This document shows, in pieces, positions 26,379-35,573 of a stretch of DNA of 64,000 nt (position 1 is the first letter of the stretch; every line of letters begins with the position of its first letter). Under the pieces are notes generated by a model. The model saw only the letters and a list, made by a program, of their open reading frames with translations, was not told where the DNA came from and did no database searches. Made by a program: the position numbers and the translations under genes. This DNA comes from Phyllobacterium myrsinacearum (lineage in GTDB: Bacteria > Pseudomonadota > Alphaproteobacteria > Rhizobiales > Rhizobiaceae), in contig NZ_JACGXN010000014.1 of assembly GCF_014138285.1 (NCBI RefSeq), positions 1-64,000 on the forward strand. Reading direction: 5' to 3'.

Positions 26379-28000
26379 GACACCTCCGCAAACGGATCGT
26401 CGCGCTGGATCGCGGAGTCGGGAAAGGTGAACCAGTCGAGCGACAAGCCGTAGCGCTCTTCGTGATAGGCCTTCATCCGCTTGACCATCGCCTTATCAGG
26501 CGGTGGATTGAGCCGGAGCGTTTTGCCCCATCGATAGTGCGTCACCTTGCCGTTCTTAACGACCAGCTCGCCATTCTTGAAAACCAGTGCCGCCTCGCGG
26601 AACATCTTCGCAATATCCTTGCCCTTGCGGTACACCGCAATATCCGCGATCGCCCCTGCCCCCAGATGACCACGATCCTTAAGTCCGAGCAGTCTTGCCG
26701 GTGCAGCGCGGGTCATAATCGCAATCTCTTCCAGATTGTATTCGCGACGAACGGAAGCGAGGGTCGTGAGTTCGAGCGCTGCCACATTAAGTTCGCTTGA
26801 TCTCGCATCGCGAGCGGCGCTGCTCATCAGCAGCTCGAACAATTCAGGATAAGCTGTAAATGGCGCACCATTGGGATGATCTGTTGTAAAGAACACCCGC
26901 CACGGATCGGTGATGAGCAGGAAGAGCTCAAGTCCGACGGCCCATTGCAACGAGCCGTAATAGTCCTGTTTATAGCGGTAGGGTACGATTCCCCCGCCGC
27001 CATTACCATCGCCGTCAAAAATTACGGTCTTTTTCGGACTGGCGTTACGGATGGCAGAAAACTGCCGCATTACATCCGAGGAAATTGTTACGGTCTGGCC
27101 GAACATGATCTGACCAATATCGATTGTAACATCGGGATTGGCATTGACAGCTTCAGCCAATCGCGCTGCCTCGGATGAGAACTTGCGCTTGCCTTCAGTG
27201 CCATAACCATAGAACTGCAGATGGGCCAGATGCAGCGGCACACCTTCCGTCGCCGCAATAGTTGCAGCTGCCGTATCGGCGCTGCCGGCAATGCCGAGAT
27301 TGTTGGCGTGAACATGCAGCGGATGCGGGACGCCAAGCCTGGTCACTGAGGCCTGAAGTGATTTGACGATCTTGCGCGAGCTGACGCCATATTCGGGAAC
27401 CACATCATCCAGCGAAAAAGCACGGACATTCTCTTTGAAAGCAGCAGCGGCGCCTGCGTTAATGACTTTGACACCAAGTGCGCGCGTTGAACCTACAACC
27501 CAAGCTACGTAGTCATCGATCATTGCGGAAGATTTGTCGTCACGCAGCAAGGATAGCGTAAAATCATCATTACCGAGTATCGCCAATGTTGCCTTGTCGA
27601 TGATCGGAATATCAGCCAGTTCCAGATGCGTGTGGAGAGAGGAATAAGGCGCCATCGCAGGTTCAACCACCGTCGTAAAACCCATTTGCGCATAGAGGCA
27701 GCCAGTTTGAAACGTAGACCATCCGGCATTTGACAACGGCGTATTGGCGGGTCTGGGCAGGTGTGCTGCATGGTGTTCCGGCAGGAGCAGGCGCGCGGTG
27801 TTCACATTGCCGCCACCGATATGAGAATGAATATCGATGGCGCCCGCCATGACGATACAGCCCGAAACGTCATGGATATGATCGGCCATTTCATTCTTGG
27901 GTGCATCAACCAGCACATCATCTCTGATCCAAACGTCACGTTGGCTTGTTTTGCCGTTGACGGGATCGACGACTTCACCACCTGACAATCGGATCAACAT
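26366..28000 (-). CDS. fhcA: Formyltransferase/hydrolase complex subunit A (amidohydrolase)
   Basis: A 544-residue metal-dependent amidohydrolase related to FwdA/FmdA. In methylotrophs it hydrolyses formylmethylofuran to formate. The N-terminal metal site is DIHSHIGGGNVNTARLLLPE (His pair at about residues 58 and 60). Further segments typical of the family are PLHVHANNLG, PLHLAHLQFYGYG and FFTTDHPNGAPFTAYPELF. It overlaps fhcB by 7 bases and fhcD by 13. In the related archaeal enzyme the adjacent subunit B carries molybdenum or tungsten, but in methylotrophs the hydrolysis needs only subunit A. Confidence 0.97.
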   Translation of the reverse strand: MLIRLSGGEVVDPVNGKTSQRDVWIRDDVLVDAPKNEMADHIHDVSGCIVMAGAIDIHSHIGGGNVNTARLLLPEHHAAHLPRPANTPLSNAGWSTFQTGCLYAQMGFTTVVEPAMAPYSSLHTHLELADIPIIDKATLAILGNDDFTLSLLRDDKSSAMIDDYVAWVVGSTRALGVKVINAGAAAAFKENVRAFSLDDVVPEYGVSSRKIVKSLQASVTRLGVPHPLHVHANNLGIAGSADTAAATIAATEGVPLHLAHLQFYGYGTEGKRKFSSEAARLAEAVNANPDVTIDIGQIMFGQTVTISSDVMRQFSAIRNASPKKTVIFDGDGNGGGGIVPYRYKQDYYGSLQWAVGLELFLLITDPWRVFFTTDHPNGAPFTAYPELFELLMSSAARDARSSELNVAALELTTLASVRREYNLEEIAIMTRAAPARLLGLKDRGHLGAGAIADIAVYRKGKDIAKMFREAALVFKNGELVVKNGKVTHYRWGKTLRLNPPPDKAMVKRMKAYHEERYGLSLDWFTFPDSAIQRDDPFAEVSCNS

Positions 28001-29091
28001 GCGAGAATCCTTTTCCCGGGCAAGGCTTCAGCCAGTTGGCTTATGACCTTTGAAGCACTGGGCAGATGCGAAGCTGCGGTAGCTTGCAACGTTCTGAACG
28101 TGCCGATCCTGCTCGAATAGGTAACGCCATCGTGGTCCATCCCGGCTTGGCCAACGGCAATGGTTACCGCAGCCCCCCCGGTTGGCACCTCGGTCCGGTT
28201 CAATGAAATCAGAGCAGCCTGCCCCCCCTTGGGGGGAATTTGACCGCCACGCGTGGACACCCAGACATGAAGATCAGCTTCTTTTTCATTGATCATACGC
28301 TGGACGTCCCATAGCACCGGGTCATAGCTTGGGAGGCTATTGGTAAAACCTGTTCGAGGTGGAAATCCGGTCATCCACAGTGAGGTAAGAGCAGAGCCCC
28401 ATGCATCATCATCAGCAGGCAGAAACACACTGCTGGCACGCCCTCTTATGTTCAGATCGACAATCAATTCCTGCAACATGACAAGACCTGCGGTTGCAAC
28501 TGAACTGCCGGAAAATACAAAGACCGGAAACTGTGCTGCGGCCAAAGCTTTCTTGAGCTGAGCAATATTGCTCAACGAGACGAGTGCCTGACGGCCCTGC
28601 AATTGGGCACGCAGAACCGCCAGCTCTGCATTCAGTGAAAGGCCCTCGCTGCGTAATGAAATGGCCTTCAATTGCCGCAGAAGTTTGCCGTTTGATGGGT
28701 CTGTTTCGGCACCTCCCACGTGAAACCAGCTGCGGCTGCGCTTGTCTCCAAGATCAGGTTTCGACGATGCCCATGCCTGTAAAAGGTCGTGGTGTAATGT
28801 TGGGATTTCGCCAACCAGAATGATCAAACTGGAGCGGCGACGGGCTTCGCCCGGCGTCGTGAACATGCCGCCGTGATTTGTGAACAATGCAACTTCATTT
28901 GCAAGCACCTGACCGCTAGCGTGATCGTATGCACCACCTAACATCGTTGCCAGCGCTATGGTACTGCGGGTACCATGCACATCCGCGTCAAAGGTGAAAA
29001 CTGGACAGCGGCTTGATGCCAGAAGCTTCGCAGCATTCTGAATCGCATCCGTCAAAGATACCGGCTGGCTGCCAATCCATGCAACCGACAT
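27994..29091 (-). CDS. fhcB: Formyltransferase/hydrolase complex subunit B
   Basis: A 365-residue protein related to subunit B of formylmethanofuran dehydrogenase. The archaeal FwdB is a molybdopterin oxidoreductase with an iron-sulfur cluster; in methylotrophs FhcB keeps only part of that fold and is thought to be structural. Consistent with this, I see no CxxCxxxC cluster motif at the N-terminus, while segments such as SRCPVFTFDADVHGTRSTIA and LIILVGEIPTLH remain. The ATG at 29091 is preferred over a TTG three codons earlier. It is the first gene of fhcBADC, 73 bases after the pterin dehydratase-like gene on the same strand. Confidence 0.92.
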   Translation of the reverse strand: MSVAWIGSQPVSLTDAIQNAAKLLASSRCPVFTFDADVHGTRSTIALATMLGGAYDHASGQVLANEVALFTNHGGMFTTPGEARRRSSLIILVGEIPTLHHDLLQAWASSKPDLGDKRSRSWFHVGGAETDPSNGKLLRQLKAISLRSEGLSLNAELAVLRAQLQGRQALVSLSNIAQLKKALAAAQFPVFVFSGSSVATAGLVMLQELIVDLNIRGRASSVFLPADDDAWGSALTSLWMTGFPPRTGFTNSLPSYDPVLWDVQRMINEKEADLHVWVSTRGGQIPPKGGQAALISLNRTEVPTGGAAVTIAVGQAGMDHDGVTYSSRIGTFRTLQATAASHLPSASKVISQLAEALPGKRILAC

Positions 29092-29173
29092 ATTCCGCAA
29101 CTTTCTGGTGCCAACTTGAGCTTAACTATTTTTTCCTGAATGTGAACCCTGCCGGGCCGTAAAATTTGCAGGT

Positions 29174-29572
29174 TCAATTCTCGTACTTGATATAGGCGAA
29201 GCGCTGGTCAGTTTGCGGCGTTCCTTCAAGCGATCCCGTCTCTTGGCCAGGCTGCCACTGAACAACACTTTCGATCTTTGCTGCAAGTTCGAAGTCCTTG
29301 TCCGTGATGCCCTTCGCCGCATGGTTCATCAGCAAAACTTCGACCCACGCATAGGAAGCTTTAAGATCAGGATGATGCCAGGCCGCCTCTGCAAGATGCC
29401 CAATTGTATTGATGACCATCAAAGTAGCTTTCCAGCTATGTGTCTTGTATTTCCGGCGGATCCAGCCGTTCTCGTAGCGCCAATGCGGCAGGTCTTTCTC
29501 GAGTTTTGCGACAATTTCAGCATCGGAGTAAACCTTTTCCGCGGCCTTCGTCTCCTTTGATTCCTCAGCCAT
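29174..29572 (-). CDS. Pterin-4a-carbinolamine dehydratase-like protein
   Basis: A 132-residue protein with the PCD/DCoH signature EAAWHHPDLKASYAWVEVLL, then MNHAAKGITDKDFELAAKI (the HH pair near residue 67 and the later His and Asp are family active-site positions). PCD enzymes dehydrate 4a-hydroxytetrahydropterins, but no pterin-dependent hydroxylase is seen here. It is placed directly upstream of fhcB on the same strand and divergent from beta-RFAP synthase, so a role in handling or protecting H4MPT, or as an assembly factor, is more likely. An N-terminal extension of ~15 charged residues precedes the domain. Confidence 0.82.
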   Translation of the reverse strand: MAEESKETKAAEKVYSDAEIVAKLEKDLPHWRYENGWIRRKYKTHSWKATLMVINTIGHLAEAAWHHPDLKASYAWVEVLLMNHAAKGITDKDFELAAKIESVVQWQPGQETGSLEGTPQTDQRFAYIKYEN

Positions 29573-29673
29573 TTTACCAATCCTCCACTTCTTTGCTCAT
29601 GGCGCTTGCGCCTCGCTCGAAAGACGATATCATACTGCAGGGCCCGATTTTCGAGATTGTGTAAATTAAACAA

Positions 29674-30690
29674 ATGTCGGAATCCGTCACGATTGAAGTC
29701 CCGGCCCGTATTCACCTCGGCTTCCTTGATATACCGCGCAACGTACCCGAGTCCGGCCAAGACCGGTTTGGTAGTATTGGTCTGCCCATTCAGGACATCG
29801 CAACCGTCCTGACGATTTCCCGCGCTGCCAAAGCCCAGGTCGAAGGAGATGAGCAAAAACTTGTTGCACAACATGTTACAACATTTTCCCGCTATCTCGG
29901 TATCACGGCACAACACAAGGTTGTTGTTCACCGAACCATTCCCCGACATATCGGGCTCGGCTCCGGTACACAGATCGCCCTCGCCGTTGCGGCAGCGTTG
30001 CGCTCGTTGCACGCCTTGCCGCTGGATATCGTCAATGATGCCTCCATGCTTGGACGCGGGACGCGCTCCGGCATAGGCATAGCTGCGTTCGAAGACGGTG
30101 GCGTCATCGTCGATGCGGGCAAAGGCCCCAACAGTGCAGCCCCCACAATTGTATCGCGGATTCCTTTTCCCGAGGAATGGCGCATCATCCTTGTCTTCGA
30201 CACGTCCACACAAGGCATTCATGGTGACGCCGAGATCAAGGCTTTCAAAGCGCTGCCCCCGTTCCCGTTGACGACATCGGCAGCGATCAGCCGCCATGTC
30301 TTGATGGGTGTCATGCCAGGCCTTATCGAAAAGAACGTGGACCTGTTTGGCCGCGCCATCACCGCCATCCAGACCGAGATCGGTAATTATTTTGCGCCGG
30401 CGCAGGGTGGCATCTTCACCAGCAAACACGTCGAGGCCACCATCCGGCAACTTGCCCGGGCTGGCGCCGTCGGCATCGGCCAGAGTTCCTGGGGACCAAC
30501 AGGATTTGCTTTCGCGCCGTCACAGACCGAAGCCGAGCGGATCGTCAACGTGATTGACAAAAATATTTATGGCAGTGCCATTCAAATCGTCGCGGGTAGG
30601 AATACCGGGGCAGACATCACACACACCGCTTTGAATCTTGCCAGAGCTTTTACCATGGGCGCCGTCATCAAAAAGGAGCGGATACCGTGA
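29674..30690 (+). CDS. mptG: Beta-ribofuranosylaminobenzene 5'-phosphate synthase
   Basis: The 338-residue enzyme condenses PRPP with 4-hydroxybenzoate or 4-aminobenzoate to give the arylamine ribotide of methanopterin, the first committed step of H4MPT synthesis. It belongs to the GHMP-kinase superfamily: an N-terminal RIHLGFLDI segment, then the glycine-rich loop PRHIGLGSGTQIALAVAAAL (residues ~90-109) and RGTRSGIGIAAFEDGG. Its stop overlaps the GTG start of mtdB, which begins the long plus-strand C1 run. The start has only a weak Shine-Dalgarno. The preferred arylamine donor cannot be told from the sequence. Confidence 0.93.
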   Translation: MSESVTIEVPARIHLGFLDIPRNVPESGQDRFGSIGLPIQDIATVLTISRAAKAQVEGDEQKLVAQHVTTFSRYLGITAQHKVVVHRTIPRHIGLGSGTQIALAVAAALRSLHALPLDIVNDASMLGRGTRSGIGIAAFEDGGVIVDAGKGPNSAAPTIVSRIPFPEEWRIILVFDTSTQGIHGDAEIKAFKALPPFPLTTSAAISRHVLMGVMPGLIEKNVDLFGRAITAIQTEIGNYFAPAQGGIFTSKHVEATIRQLARAGAVGIGQSSWGPTGFAFAPSQTEAERIVNVIDKNIYGSAIQIVAGRNTGADITHTALNLARAFTMGAVIKKERIP

Positions 30691-31583
30691 GCCGCAAAAC
30701 AATCCTGCACATGCTAACACCCCTTAGGCAGATGAGCCCATTTGACGTCAATATGGCGCTCGATGCGGGTTATGACGCTGTTGTTCCCTACACCGATGTC
30801 ACTCTTCCTGATATTGTAAACCTTATTCAAGATGCCATATTTTCACGGCCACCGGATGCCGGCGTGGCGACAGGCATTTTCCTTGCAGGAAAGGATGCCC
30901 CAATCGCTCTCGATATGCTTGATGCGGCGAAGAGTGCGATGGTTCCGCCCTTCAAAATATCGGTATTTGCCGACCCTGCCGGCTCTTTCACAACTGCTGC
31001 TGCTATGGTTGCCAGAGTCGAAAAGGCATTGGCCAAACATCATGGCCGGAAGCTGGAAGGCACCAGTGTAGCGATCTTCGGCGCAACGGGTGTCGTCGGC
31101 TATTGCACGGCGGTTATCACTGCTCAACAGGGGGCGGACGTTACGATTATCGGTCACGACGGTATTGAACGGGTGACAAGTGTTGCCGCATCGATCAAGC
31201 AAAGATTCAATTTGACGGTCGAGCCAGCCGACGGTTCAACCGAGGCAAAAAAGATGACCATCCTTCAAAACGTCGAGGTGGTGCTGGCGGCTGCAAAAGC
31301 GGGCGTGCAGGTGATATCGACGGCGCAACTTGGCAAGGCAAGTCAGCTTCTGGTCGCTGCCGATGTCAACGCGGTTCCGCCAGCAGGCATCGAAGGATTG
31401 AAAGTCAATGCCAATGGCGAGCCGCTCGATGCGACAAAGGCTGTCGGCATTGGCCCCCTTTCCATCGGCAATGTCAAATACAAGACTCAAGCCGGATTGT
31501 TTGAACAGATGATCAAGGCGAAGAAGCCGGTGATCTTTGATTTTCGGGACGCATTTGCCCTTGCTCGCGAACTCGCCAAATAA
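30687..31583 (+). CDS. mtdB: Methylene-H4MPT dehydrogenase
   Basis: A 298-residue cytoplasmic enzyme that oxidises methylene-H4MPT to methenyl-H4MPT with NAD+ or NADP+. The opening ILHMLTPLRQMSPFDVNMAL is characteristic of MtdA/MtdB, and the nucleotide-binding motif is VAIFGATGVVGYCTAV (residues ~126-141). The gene clusters with mch and fae, which fits MtdB rather than the folate-linked MtdA. It starts with GTG overlapping the stop of mptG. Its 3' end overlaps the following ATP-grasp gene. Confidence 0.95.
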   Translation: MSRKTILHMLTPLRQMSPFDVNMALDAGYDAVVPYTDVTLPDIVNLIQDAIFSRPPDAGVATGIFLAGKDAPIALDMLDAAKSAMVPPFKISVFADPAGSFTTAAAMVARVEKALAKHHGRKLEGTSVAIFGATGVVGYCTAVITAQQGADVTIIGHDGIERVTSVAASIKQRFNLTVEPADGSTEAKKMTILQNVEVVLAAAKAGVQVISTAQLGKASQLLVAADVNAVPPAGIEGLKVNANGEPLDATKAVGIGPLSIGNVKYKTQAGLFEQMIKAKKPVIFDFRDAFALARELAK

Positions 31584-32685
31584 TGCGGTTTTAATTGCCG
31601 CTGTCTCGGGACGCTCGCTTGCCGCCGCAGCGCGCCGGGCGGGGTTGCGGCCCTTGGTTGCGGATCTGTTCAATGATGCAGATACGCTGGCATTGGCAGA
31701 GCGCGCCATCAAACTTTCAGGGAGCCTGCAAGACGGCATCGATGGAAGACATCTCGTGGAAGCGCTGAAAAAACTAGCCGGTGAGGATAACCCGGTTGCT
31801 GTTGTTTACGGCTCCGGTTTCGAGCGCAACCCCGAAATGATAGAAGCAATTTCGCAAAGCTTTCCAGTTGCTGGAAACAGCACCAAGACGGTTCGTCTCA
31901 TCAAAGATCCCGCCGGTCTGGCAGAGCTATGCGACGAGTCCGGCATACCGCATCCAGATATACGTTTTGACATCCCGGATTACCCCCAGGATTGGCTGAG
32001 CAAATTGGCAGGAGGCGCAGGCGGTTCACACGTGAAGCCCGTGAACGACGGAATTGCGGACCAGCAGCGCTATTTTCAGCGCTTCATCACAGGCAGAAAT
32101 CTATCAGCGCTCTTTCTTGCTAACCGGGAAAAGGCACACATAGTCGGATTCAGCCAACAGTGGTCGTCACCGTCGAAGACCAGCCCTTTCCGCTATGGCG
32201 GCGCGGTGCGGCTGCGCCGATACGACAAGAAAAATGCCCGGCAAATAGAGGATTGGCTTACGGCATTGACTTACCGTACCGATCTGGCCGGATTATGCAG
32301 TGCCGATTTTATCGTTGGCGATGCCGGTCTGCATCTGATTGAAATCAATCCGCGGCCCGGTGCGACACTTGATATTTTCGATACCGAGGACACACCTCTT
32401 CTCCGCCAACATTTACGGGCGGTTGCGGGATTCGATTTCACGACACCCAGCTATAAAAACTCAGCCGCATCCGCAATCGCCTATACCGCCGAAGCCATCT
32501 CTGCTTTTCCCGAAGTTGTCTGGCCGGCGCTGACCGCGGATCACCAGATGGCAGGCACCACGCTTCAAGCGGGTGACCCTGTCTGTACTGTTTTCGCCAC
32601 GGCTCTCTCCGCTTCAGCAGCGATGAAAGCCGTGAAGAGCCGCGTCAAAATGCTCGCGGTTAACTGGAGGGAGGAGTTTTCATGA
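31537..32685 (+). CDS. ATP-grasp ligase of the H4MPT/methylofuran gene set (OrfY/MfnD-like)
   Basis: A 382-residue predicted carbon-nitrogen ligase. ATP-grasp landmarks are GGAGGSHVKPV, FQRFITGRNLSALFLAN and the metal-binding LHLIEINPRPGATLDIF (residues ~267-283). It resembles the COG2232-type proteins that include archaeal tyramine-glutamate ligase MfnD and the methylotroph OrfY. A role in building the gamma-glutamyl-tyramine part of methylofuran is therefore plausible. It lies between mtdB and mch. The start is uncertain: the TTG at 31537 gives an overlap with mtdB, and TTG codons at 31555 and 31561 are alternatives without a strong Shine-Dalgarno. It ends in a 4-base overlap with mch. Confidence 0.8.
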   Translation: MIFGTHLPLLANSPNNAVLIAAVSGRSLAAAARRAGLRPLVADLFNDADTLALAERAIKLSGSLQDGIDGRHLVEALKKLAGEDNPVAVVYGSGFERNPEMIEAISQSFPVAGNSTKTVRLIKDPAGLAELCDESGIPHPDIRFDIPDYPQDWLSKLAGGAGGSHVKPVNDGIADQQRYFQRFITGRNLSALFLANREKAHIVGFSQQWSSPSKTSPFRYGGAVRLRRYDKKNARQIEDWLTALTYRTDLAGLCSADFIVGDAGLHLIEINPRPGATLDIFDTEDTPLLRQHLRAVAGFDFTTPSYKNSAASAIAYTAEAISAFPEVVWPALTADHQMAGTTLQAGDPVCTVFATALSASAAMKAVKSRVKMLAVNWREEFS

Positions 32686-33635
32686 GGGACGGCCACGCTT
32701 ATCTCAACCGAAATGCTCAACACCTTGCCAACAGGATGATTGAGGATTCAGATCGGCTTGGTATCAACTATAGCCGCGGCAGCACCGGCGAACATATGAT
32801 CGACGCGGGTGCCAGTTGTCAGGGGAGTGTCGATGCCGGGCTTCGTATTGTCGAGATTTGCATGGGCGGGCTTGGCACGGTTTCAGCTACGCTTGGCGCA
32901 GGCAAATGGCCCTACGTCGTGAATGTGCGTTCCTCGCAGCCGGTCCTGGCCTGTCTTGCCAGCCAATATGCTGGCTGGAATCTCTCACACGAGAAATACT
33001 TCGCCATGGGATCGGGGCCAGCACGCTCACTGGCACGGGTCGAGCCGCTGTTTGACCAGATACTCTATCGCGAACCCGATGCGGAATCTGCAGTCGTCGT
33101 TCTTGAAACCGCGACACCGCCTCCCGCGGCTATTGTTGAAAAAGTATCCAAGGCAACGGGATTTACACCCGAGAAACTGACTTTTATCTTTGCACCGACA
33201 CAAAGTCTGACGGGGGCAGTGCAGATAGTCGGGCGCGTTCTGGAGGTGGCAATGCACAAGGCGCACGATCTGAAATTTCCCTTGGGCGACATCGTGGACG
33301 GAGCGGGGCGTGCGCCAATCCCGGCGCCACACCCGGATTTTCTCAAAGCCATGGGCAGAACCAACGATGCGATCATCTATGGAGGTACCGTTCAACTTTT
33401 CGTACGTGGCAGTTCGGCCGCCGCTCGCAGGCTGGCAGAACAGCTTCCCAGCCATACATCACGCGATCATGGCCAGCCTTTCGCCGACATATTCAAGAAA
33501 TTCAAAGGGGATTTCTATGCGATCGATCCGCATCTGTTCAGCCCGGCAGAGGTGATTGTTACGGCAATCGAAACCGGTGATACTTTCCGCAATGGTGCGA
33601 TCCATGACGCAATGCTCGAACAATCCCTGGGCTGA
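32682..33635 (+). CDS. mch: Methenyl-H4MPT cyclohydrolase
   Basis: A 317-residue enzyme that hydrolyses methenyl-H4MPT to formyl-H4MPT, between MtdB and the Fhc complex. Family segments include LGINYSRGSTGEHMIDAGA, EICMGGLGTVSATLG, VNVRSSQPVLACLASQYAGW and GSGPARSLA. The length matches Mch of archaea and methylotrophs. The ATG overlaps the stop of the upstream ligase gene and follows a strong GGAGGGAGGAG site, so expression should be high. Confidence 0.97.
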   Translation: MRDGHAYLNRNAQHLANRMIEDSDRLGINYSRGSTGEHMIDAGASCQGSVDAGLRIVEICMGGLGTVSATLGAGKWPYVVNVRSSQPVLACLASQYAGWNLSHEKYFAMGSGPARSLARVEPLFDQILYREPDAESAVVVLETATPPPAAIVEKVSKATGFTPEKLTFIFAPTQSLTGAVQIVGRVLEVAMHKAHDLKFPLGDIVDGAGRAPIPAPHPDFLKAMGRTNDAIIYGGTVQLFVRGSSAAARRLAEQLPSHTSRDHGQPFADIFKKFKGDFYAIDPHLFSPAEVIVTAIETGDTFRNGAIHDAMLEQSLG

Positions 33636-33643
33636 ACGATAAA

Positions 33644-34558
33644 ATGGCAGAAACAATACTAATCCTTTCCGACCGGCCCGATCGCCAAGTGAAACAGTTG
33701 CGTACTGCGCTGCGATCACATGGTTTCAATGTTCAGGCTTTGCCATTGGCAGATATTGGTTTCGACACACGTTATATGTCTGGCATCGCCATCCCGCGCA
33801 TGAATGGCGTCCTGCCCGCTGCCGTTATCGTGCGGTCGATTTCTTCGGGGACATTCGAGGCGATTACGCGTCGTCTTGGAATTCTGCACGCCTTTGCCCA
33901 TCTTGGCATCCCCGTATGGAATTCCGCCAAGGCCATTGAGCGCTGCGTCGATAAATCCACAACGACGTTCTTCCTTGCGCAGGCAGGGTTGCCGACACCG
34001 GAAACTTTTGCCGTTGAAAGTTTTGCAAATGCCAAAGTCGTCGCGGAACGGGAACTCATGCACGGGCCACTGGTGCTCAAACCGCTTTTCGGGTCGCAAG
34101 GCCGAGGTATCAGGCTGATCCGCAGCATCGACGATTTGCCCGAGCCGGAAGAAATGGATGACGTTTATTATCTGCAGCGTTTTGTAGCGCGGCCAGGACC
34201 GCCATATTGCGATTACCGGGTGTTCACCTGCGCGGGCGAGGTTCTGGGCATGATGGCGCGTCGCGCCGAGGGGTGGATCACCAATATTGCCAAGGGCGCA
34301 AAAGCGGAGCCCGTTATTGGCCCTTTGCGAAACAAACTGGAAGAGCTTGGACTCGCAGCTTCTGCGGCTATCGGCACTGATTTTGCCGGAATCGATATCA
34401 TCCCTGCAGCCGACGGAAAACTCCTTGTTCTCGAGGTCAACAGCATGCCTGCCTGGTCGGGATTGCAATCGGTTGTTCCGGTCCGGATTGCTGACTGCAT
34501 TGCCGGTGCTCTCGTCGCGCGAATTGAAATCGAACTGGACGAAAGACCTGCAGCGTGA
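33644..34558 (+). CDS. RimK-like ATP-grasp ligase (Orf5-type)
   Basis: A 304-residue ATP-grasp ligase of the RimK family (glutamate ligases). It has the central GPLVLKPLFGSQGRGIRLI loop (residues ~143-161) and the metal site GIDIIPAADGKLLVLEVNSM with PAW (~248-270). Homologues lie next to mch and fae in many methylotrophs. Archaeal relatives (MptN, CofF) add glutamate to methanopterin or F420. Methylofuran is known to carry a polyglutamate chain, so adding glutamates to a C1 cofactor is the likely role. The stop overlaps the next gene's GTG start. Confidence 0.83.
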   Translation: MAETILILSDRPDRQVKQLRTALRSHGFNVQALPLADIGFDTRYMSGIAIPRMNGVLPAAVIVRSISSGTFEAITRRLGILHAFAHLGIPVWNSAKAIERCVDKSTTTFFLAQAGLPTPETFAVESFANAKVVAERELMHGPLVLKPLFGSQGRGIRLIRSIDDLPEPEEMDDVYYLQRFVARPGPPYCDYRVFTCAGEVLGMMARRAEGWITNIAKGAKAEPVIGPLRNKLEELGLAASAAIGTDFAGIDIIPAADGKLLVLEVNSMPAWSGLQSVVPVRIADCIAGALVARIEIELDERPAA

Positions 34559-35418
34559 CTTTGACGCGCGAACAGATCCGCCGCGCCTATATCGATGCCT
34601 GTTATCAGGAGATCGAGGCGCTGAAACCAGGCAATGTACATATATTTGCAGACGGGCATCGCATGAATGCGCAGCAGTTTTTCGACAGCGCACAGGTTTC
34701 ATCCGGCCCAGTGAGTGATCCTGCCCTTTCCGTCGGTCAACGCATTCTTGCTGCTGTTGCCGCAACCCGATCAAGAGTTAAGACCAATACCAATCTCGGT
34801 ATACTTCTTCTCTGTGTTCCGCTTGCCCAGGCAGCAGCCGAGGGTACTTCCGACATGCAATCCGATCTCGCCAAAACACTTGAGATGCTCGATATGGGCG
34901 ATACGCGGGATGTATTTACGGCAATCACATTGGCACAGCCGGGTGGCCTTGGAACGACATCGGAACATGATGTGGCCAATGAACCGGAGGTGTCGCTTCT
35001 GGAGGCTATGCGTGCGGCATCAGACCGCGACATGATCGCCCGGCAATATGTGACGAATTTTTCCGATATTTTCGCAGGCGGGCTATCAATCTATGGTTCA
35101 GCAATTAAACGCAACGAACATGCGATGTGGCCAAGCGTATTCGTCTATCTGTATTTCCTTTCAAATTTTCCGGATAGTCACATCGTACGCAAGCATGGCG
35201 CTGTTACTGCCGAAGAAACCCGGCAGGCCGCAGAGAAAATCCTGGCCCGGATTATCGGGATACAAGACGGTAGGGAACGTGAAAAACTCCTCCTTGCTTT
35301 CGATGCTCAACTTAAAGCCAAAGGTATCAATCCCGGCACGTCTGCTGATCTTACAGTTGCAAGCCTTTTTGCATCCAAACTCATCTGGCTCTTGCATAAT
35401 GGCGAGGTAAATGCTTGA
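34555..35418 (+). CDS. CitG-like protein (Orf7-type)
   Basis: A 287-residue protein of the triphosphoribosyl-dephospho-CoA synthase (CitG) superfamily. CitG makes an alpha-ribosyl link from ATP, releasing adenine. Conserved segments are ALKPGNVHIFADGHRM, RVKTNTNLGILLLCVPLAQA, QPGGLGTTSEHDV and GINPGTSADLTVASLF. No citrate lyase or malonate decarboxylase genes are nearby, so the classical role is excluded. It sits between the RimK-like gene and fae, as in other methylotrophs, so a part in H4MPT or methylofuran assembly is likely. The start is a GTG overlapping the upstream stop. Confidence 0.82.
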   Translation: MTLTREQIRRAYIDACYQEIEALKPGNVHIFADGHRMNAQQFFDSAQVSSGPVSDPALSVGQRILAAVAATRSRVKTNTNLGILLLCVPLAQAAAEGTSDMQSDLAKTLEMLDMGDTRDVFTAITLAQPGGLGTTSEHDVANEPEVSLLEAMRAASDRDMIARQYVTNFSDIFAGGLSIYGSAIKRNEHAMWPSVFVYLYFLSNFPDSHIVRKHGAVTAEETRQAAEKILARIIGIQDGREREKLLLAFDAQLKAKGINPGTSADLTVASLFASKLIWLLHNGEVNA

Positions 35419-35425
35419 ATTTCTC

Positions 35426-35516
35426 CAGCGGATTTCGTCCGCTGCTATCTGGCCAACCGACCCCGGACTGAGGGTGCTGTGAACAAGGATAGCTGTCCAT
35501 CGAGAGTCGTGTCTCG
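35426..35516 (+). promoter_or_regulatory. Two hairpins upstream of fae
   Basis: A perfect 7-bp stem (35426-35444, loop TTTCG) follows the CitG-like gene. A second 6-bp stem (TCGAGA/TCTCGA, about 35500-35517) lies 57 bases before fae. The first may be a weak terminator and the second a leader structure. The 155-bp gap suggests fae has its own promoter. Confidence 0.35.
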
Positions 35517-35573
35517 AGAGGTACGGCGTCTTTGGACAAACCACTTGGAAACAGTTTAGGGAGGAATTTGGCC

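Noticed and set aside
29419-30450. A 343-codon open frame on the minus strand opposite mptG
   Set aside because: It covers the beta-RFAP synthase coding region and the pterin dehydratase gene, shows no family motif, and the opposite strand has clear conserved motifs.
33716-34774. A 352-codon minus-strand frame
   Set aside because: It is antisense to the RimK-like ligase and the CitG-like gene and has a random composition.
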